This document shows positions 62,146 through 64,000 of a stretch of 64,000 bases of DNA, in pieces. The notes beneath the pieces are model-generated. The model made no database searches. It was not told where the DNA came from and worked only from the letters and a program-made list of their open reading frames with translations. This DNA comes from Candidatus Limosilactobacillus intestinipullorum (GTDB lineage Bacteria > Bacillota > Bacilli > Lactobacillales > Lactobacillaceae), in contig DXAF01000013.1 of the NCBI GenBank assembly GCA_019117185.1, positions 1 to 64,000 on the forward strand, written 5' to 3'. A program made the position numbers and the translations under genes. Each line of letters starts with the position of its first letter. Within the stretch, counting starts at the first letter, position 1.

Positions 62146-62658
62146 ATGAGTGGTACGGATGAACTTTTAAAAACTGCTGAAAAGAATTTGTCTGATGCTA
62201 AAGCACAATACAAACACGCCCAACAGGTAGCCGGTAAAAGTGGCGATACTACATTGCTTGATGTAATGAAGGCTAATTATGAAAATGCCCGCCGCAACTT
62301 TCAAAACGTTAAGAACCTGGCCCAACTCGAGAGTCGGTCGCCAATCACAACGACAGATAAGCCAAAGGATGCAGTACCAACCGTCTTGCCTAAGAAGACG
62401 GTTGATCCTAATGCCGTTGAATTACCAGGAAGTGCGGCGATGATATACTTCCCAACGATGGATAGGGACCTGGCCTCATTCGTTAAGGATAATAAGAAGA
62501 ACAGTGATGTAGCTAAGCAGGCCGACCAGTGGCAAACGGACGCCATCCGGGAGTCAAGTAGGCGTGAGGAGCATAAGGTTGCTCGGCACCATGATAATAG
62601 TGAACAGGTGACCTTAACCCGTGAACAGTACCGGAAGCAGTTAAAAAAGAAGAAGTAG
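62146..62658 (+). CDS. coiled-coil protein, paralogue of the 55.1-kb gene
   Basis: 170 residues, hydrophilic, without signal or membrane segment. Segment LLDVMKANYENARRNFQNV and the tail LTREQYRKQLKKKK match the smaller protein at 55126; between them lies an extra Thr/Pro/Asp-rich section. Divergent from the glycosyltransferase pair across 120 nt. Function unknown; position suggests a link to the surface-protein locus. Confidence 0.7.
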   Translation: MSGTDELLKTAEKNLSDAKAQYKHAQQVAGKSGDTTLLDVMKANYENARRNFQNVKNLAQLESRSPITTTDKPKDAVPTVLPKKTVDPNAVELPGSAAMIYFPTMDRDLASFVKDNKKNSDVAKQADQWQTDAIRESSRREEHKVARHHDNSEQVTLTREQYRKQLKKKK

Positions 62659-62775
62659 TTATAAACAAGCTGGAAAAAATATCAGGGTGCTCCGTAATCA
62701 AATAGGCTTGACACTAGGAACACGCTTCTTTTCCGCGATTACTATGTCGGAGAACTGAAAGTAGTTGACTAATAG

Positions 62776-62826
62776 CGCCAACCTATTTAGGCCGGGGGCC
62801 CGCGCTAAATTGGTTGGCCTTTTATT
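62776..62826 (+). terminator. terminator after the coiled-coil gene
   Basis: GCCAACCTATTTAG and CTAAATTGGTTGGC pair across a GC-rich inner hairpin, followed by CTTTTATT. Confidence 0.9.
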
Positions 62827-62894
62827 CATAAGCAGATTTACGGCCTTTTGGACTAGGCTGTGGTATCCTCAAATGCAAACGAGGGGGTCTGACC

Positions 62895-63323
62895 ATGAAT
62901 AAAGAAGAACTAAAAAAGCATCTGTCACCTATCCAGTACGCCGTTACCCAGGAAGCCGCGACCGAACGGCCATTTACCGGCAAGTACGACCACTTTGACC
63001 AACCAGGAATCTACGTTGATGTAGTCAGCGGGGAGCCGCTCTTTTCCTCGCTTGATAAGTACGATGCGGGCTGTGGGTGGCCAGCATTTACTAAACCAAT
63101 CGCCAAGCGGGTGGTAAAGGAAAAGCGGGACCAGTCCTTTGGCATGGAACGGACCGAGGTGCGGAGCCGTGAAGCAGGCTCCCACCTGGGGCACGTCTTT
63201 ACCGATGGACCGGCTGACCGGGGTGGCCTGCGTTACTGCATTAATTCCGCGGCACTGCGGTTTATTCCGGCGGATGAACTTGCGGCCGCTGGCTATGGCC
63301 AGTATGTAGATTTGTTTAAATAA
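62895..63323 (+). CDS. msrB: peptide-methionine (R)-S-oxide reductase
   Basis: 142 residues. MsrB repairs methionine-R-sulfoxide in proteins using thioredoxin. Landmarks are GCGWPAF (60-65) and [11 protein letters not shown] with the catalytic Cys at 115. The zinc-binding CxxC pairs of some MsrB proteins are absent. GAGGGGG precedes ATG; it is monocistronic with its own terminator. Confidence 0.95.
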   Translation: MNKEELKKHLSPIQYAVTQEAATERPFTGKYDHFDQPGIYVDVVSGEPLFSSLDKYDAGCGWPAFTKPIAKRVVKEKRDQSFGMERTEVRSREAGSHLGHVFTDGPADRGGLRYCINSAALRFIPADELAAAGYGQYVDLFK

Positions 63324-63325
63324 GG

Positions 63326-63376
63326 AAGGGAGCTCTAGCGTTCGGCTTATCCGAATACTAGGGCTCCTTCCCTTAT
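63326..63376 (+). terminator. terminator of msrB
   Basis: GGAAGGGAGCTCTAGCGTTCGG pairs with CCGAATACTAGGGCTCCTTCC, then CTTATAT. The GTTCG...CCGAA loop base also appears in the dispersed repeat hairpins. Confidence 0.88.
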
Positions 63377-63402
63377 ATAAATGAATAGTTGCTAAATGAT
63401 AA

Positions 63403-63501
63403 TTAGTGTTGAGGTTTACCCATGAACATCCCCCCGATTGAGGCAATCAGGATTCCAAGAAAACTTACAACAGCAATTGCGTTACTTAAAGCTGACATCA
63501 T
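63403..63501 (-). CDS. 32-residue single-pass membrane peptide
   Basis: AGGAAGG lies 10 nt before ATG 63501. The peptide has a short polar start (MMSALSN), one hydrophobic helix with small residues (AIAVVSFLGILIASIGGMF) and a basic polar end (MGKPQH). It converges on msrB. A good ribosome binding site and helix design favour a real gene, perhaps a membrane regulator or toxin-like peptide. Confidence 0.55.
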   Translation of the reverse strand: MMSALSNAIAVVSFLGILIASIGGMFMGKPQH

Positions 63502-63551
63502 GGTAAAACACCCTTCCTAACTTATATTTCTTTTCACCTTTATTATACCAA

Positions 63552-63566
63552 TGGCAGCGCTTACCA
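63552..63566. promoter_or_regulatory. cre/LacI-like operator
   Basis: TGGCAGCGCTTACCA is near-palindromic with a GCGC core and resembles the site at 22414-22430. It lies about 50 nt upstream of the 32-residue peptide frame and 185 nt before the nuclease gene. Confidence 0.35.
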
Positions 63567-63749
63567 AAGATAATAATTCGGTAATTTTTCCCTAAGGATT
63601 TTAGTGAGCGTGCTTACCATTTGTTTAGGAAAAATTAAGAATGCGCCGCGATAGCTTTATCCTTTTAACTTAGTCCGTACTTTTAGTTAATATAATTAAG
63701 TACAGATCCTTTCACCTCGTTAACGTACTTACTAGGTAGGAGGGATAAC

Positions 63750-64000
63750 ATGCGATATAAAGAGCTAGTGGAAAAGTGGACCCGGGCGGGGTTAAGTAAC
63801 GACTTCATTTTCAATAAGACCTTTCTTGACCTGGGACTGACGAGCGAGTTGCTTAACCGGGTACTGCCGGACTTGCGGTTGACTAATGTTAAAATCATTA
63901 ATACCCAGTATGAACTGGTGAGTACCCATGATGCCAAGGGGCTCCGGTTTGACATCTATGCGGAGGACGACCACGGAAACCGATTTGACATCGAGATGCA
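63750..64000 (+). CDS. PD-(D/E)XK nuclease-family (Rpn/transposase-like) protein, 5' part
   Basis: ATG 63750 follows GGAGGG at 63739-63744. The 83 codons visible read MRYKELVEKWTRAGLSNDFI, then FNKTFLDL, then LRFDIYAEDDHGNRFDIEMQ at the window edge. The last segment, with Asp and Glu in paired strands, matches the start of the PD-(D/E)XK nuclease-transposase family related to Rpn proteins. The gene runs off the window, so completeness is unknown. Confidence 0.75.
   Translation, partial: MRYKELVEKWTRAGLSNDFIFNKTFLDLGLTSELLNRVLPDLRLTNVKIINTQYELVSTHDAKGLRFDIYAEDDHGNRFDIEM

Noticed and set aside
62513..62701. Possible minus-strand gene at the end of the 170-residue coiled-coil gene
   Set aside because: It overlaps the real gene antisense, lacks a start signal and shows no protein-like features.
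258..63974. Numerous long open frames on the opposite strand of clear genes, for example 55814-56206 and 57954-58526 inside the surface-protein gene
   Set aside because: They are antisense or shifted shadows with no ribosome binding site and low-complexity translations that reflect the codon pattern of the real gene.

Overview
The window looks like chromosomal DNA of a heterofermentative lactic acid bacterium, most likely the Limosilactobacillus (Lactobacillus reuteri) group. The case rests on strong AGGAGG-type ribosome binding sites, Gram-positive wall genes (LtaS-type synthase, L,D-transpeptidase, D,D-carboxypeptidase, MurT with a GatD-like partner, LPXTG protein), tandem C69 dipeptidases, ECF transport and T-box/TPP/guanine leader RNAs. 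Species is not assignable by eye. No rRNA, tRNA, CRISPR array or prophage was recognised.

Layout. 0-8 kb: branched-chain amino acid carrier, ROK protein, a membrane-protein gene broken by one amber codon, a Tet(M)-like ribosome-protection GTPase behind a universal stress protein, lipoate ligase and two unknown genes. 8-13 kb: a free-standing structured RNA, a glutamine amidotransferase, an MFS exporter, and a three-gene unit (XRE regulator, methyltransferase-like protein, pentapeptide-repeat protein). 13-24 kb: NhaP-type antiporter, the HMP/thiamine ECF transporter ykoEDC behind a TPP riboswitch, TauE/SafE permease, D-2-hydroxyacid dehydrogenase, nucleoside hydrolase, ferredoxin-NADP reductase. 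24-33 kb: wall remodelling (an active L,D-transpeptidase facing a relative that has lost its active-site motif, DacA-type carboxypeptidase), two C69 dipeptidases, lipoteichoic acid synthase. 33-45 kb: transporters, including a T-box-controlled NhaC-family carrier and a guanine-riboswitch-controlled purine permease, plus TerC, thioredoxin and MATE genes. 45-48 kb: a TrpXYZ-type ABC transporter behind a leader with a near-consensus promoter, a 16-codon reading frame containing one Trp codon, a three-way-junction fold and a terminator. 48-54 kb: ABC-F ATPase, a gene truncated by an IS30 element, MurT with a GatD-like protein that lacks its nucleophile Cys, and a phosphopentomutase-like protein lacking most metal ligands. 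55-63 kb: a 992-residue Ala-rich LPXTG surface protein, a pair of GtfA/GtfB-like glycosyltransferases, and two small paralogous coiled-coil proteins flanking them. The end holds msrB, a small membrane peptide and the start of a PD-(D/E)XK-type nuclease gene.

The most noteworthy points are the putative tryptophan-type attenuator with leader peptide (47.8-48.1 kb), the surface-glycoprotein locus (55-62.7 kb), three enzyme relatives with missing catalytic residues (24.9, 51.0 and 53.2 kb), an unassigned structured RNA (8.0 kb), and a dispersed repeat present in three copies (3.2, 43.4 and 45.0 kb). Homology calls come from recognised motifs and recall of families; no search was run.
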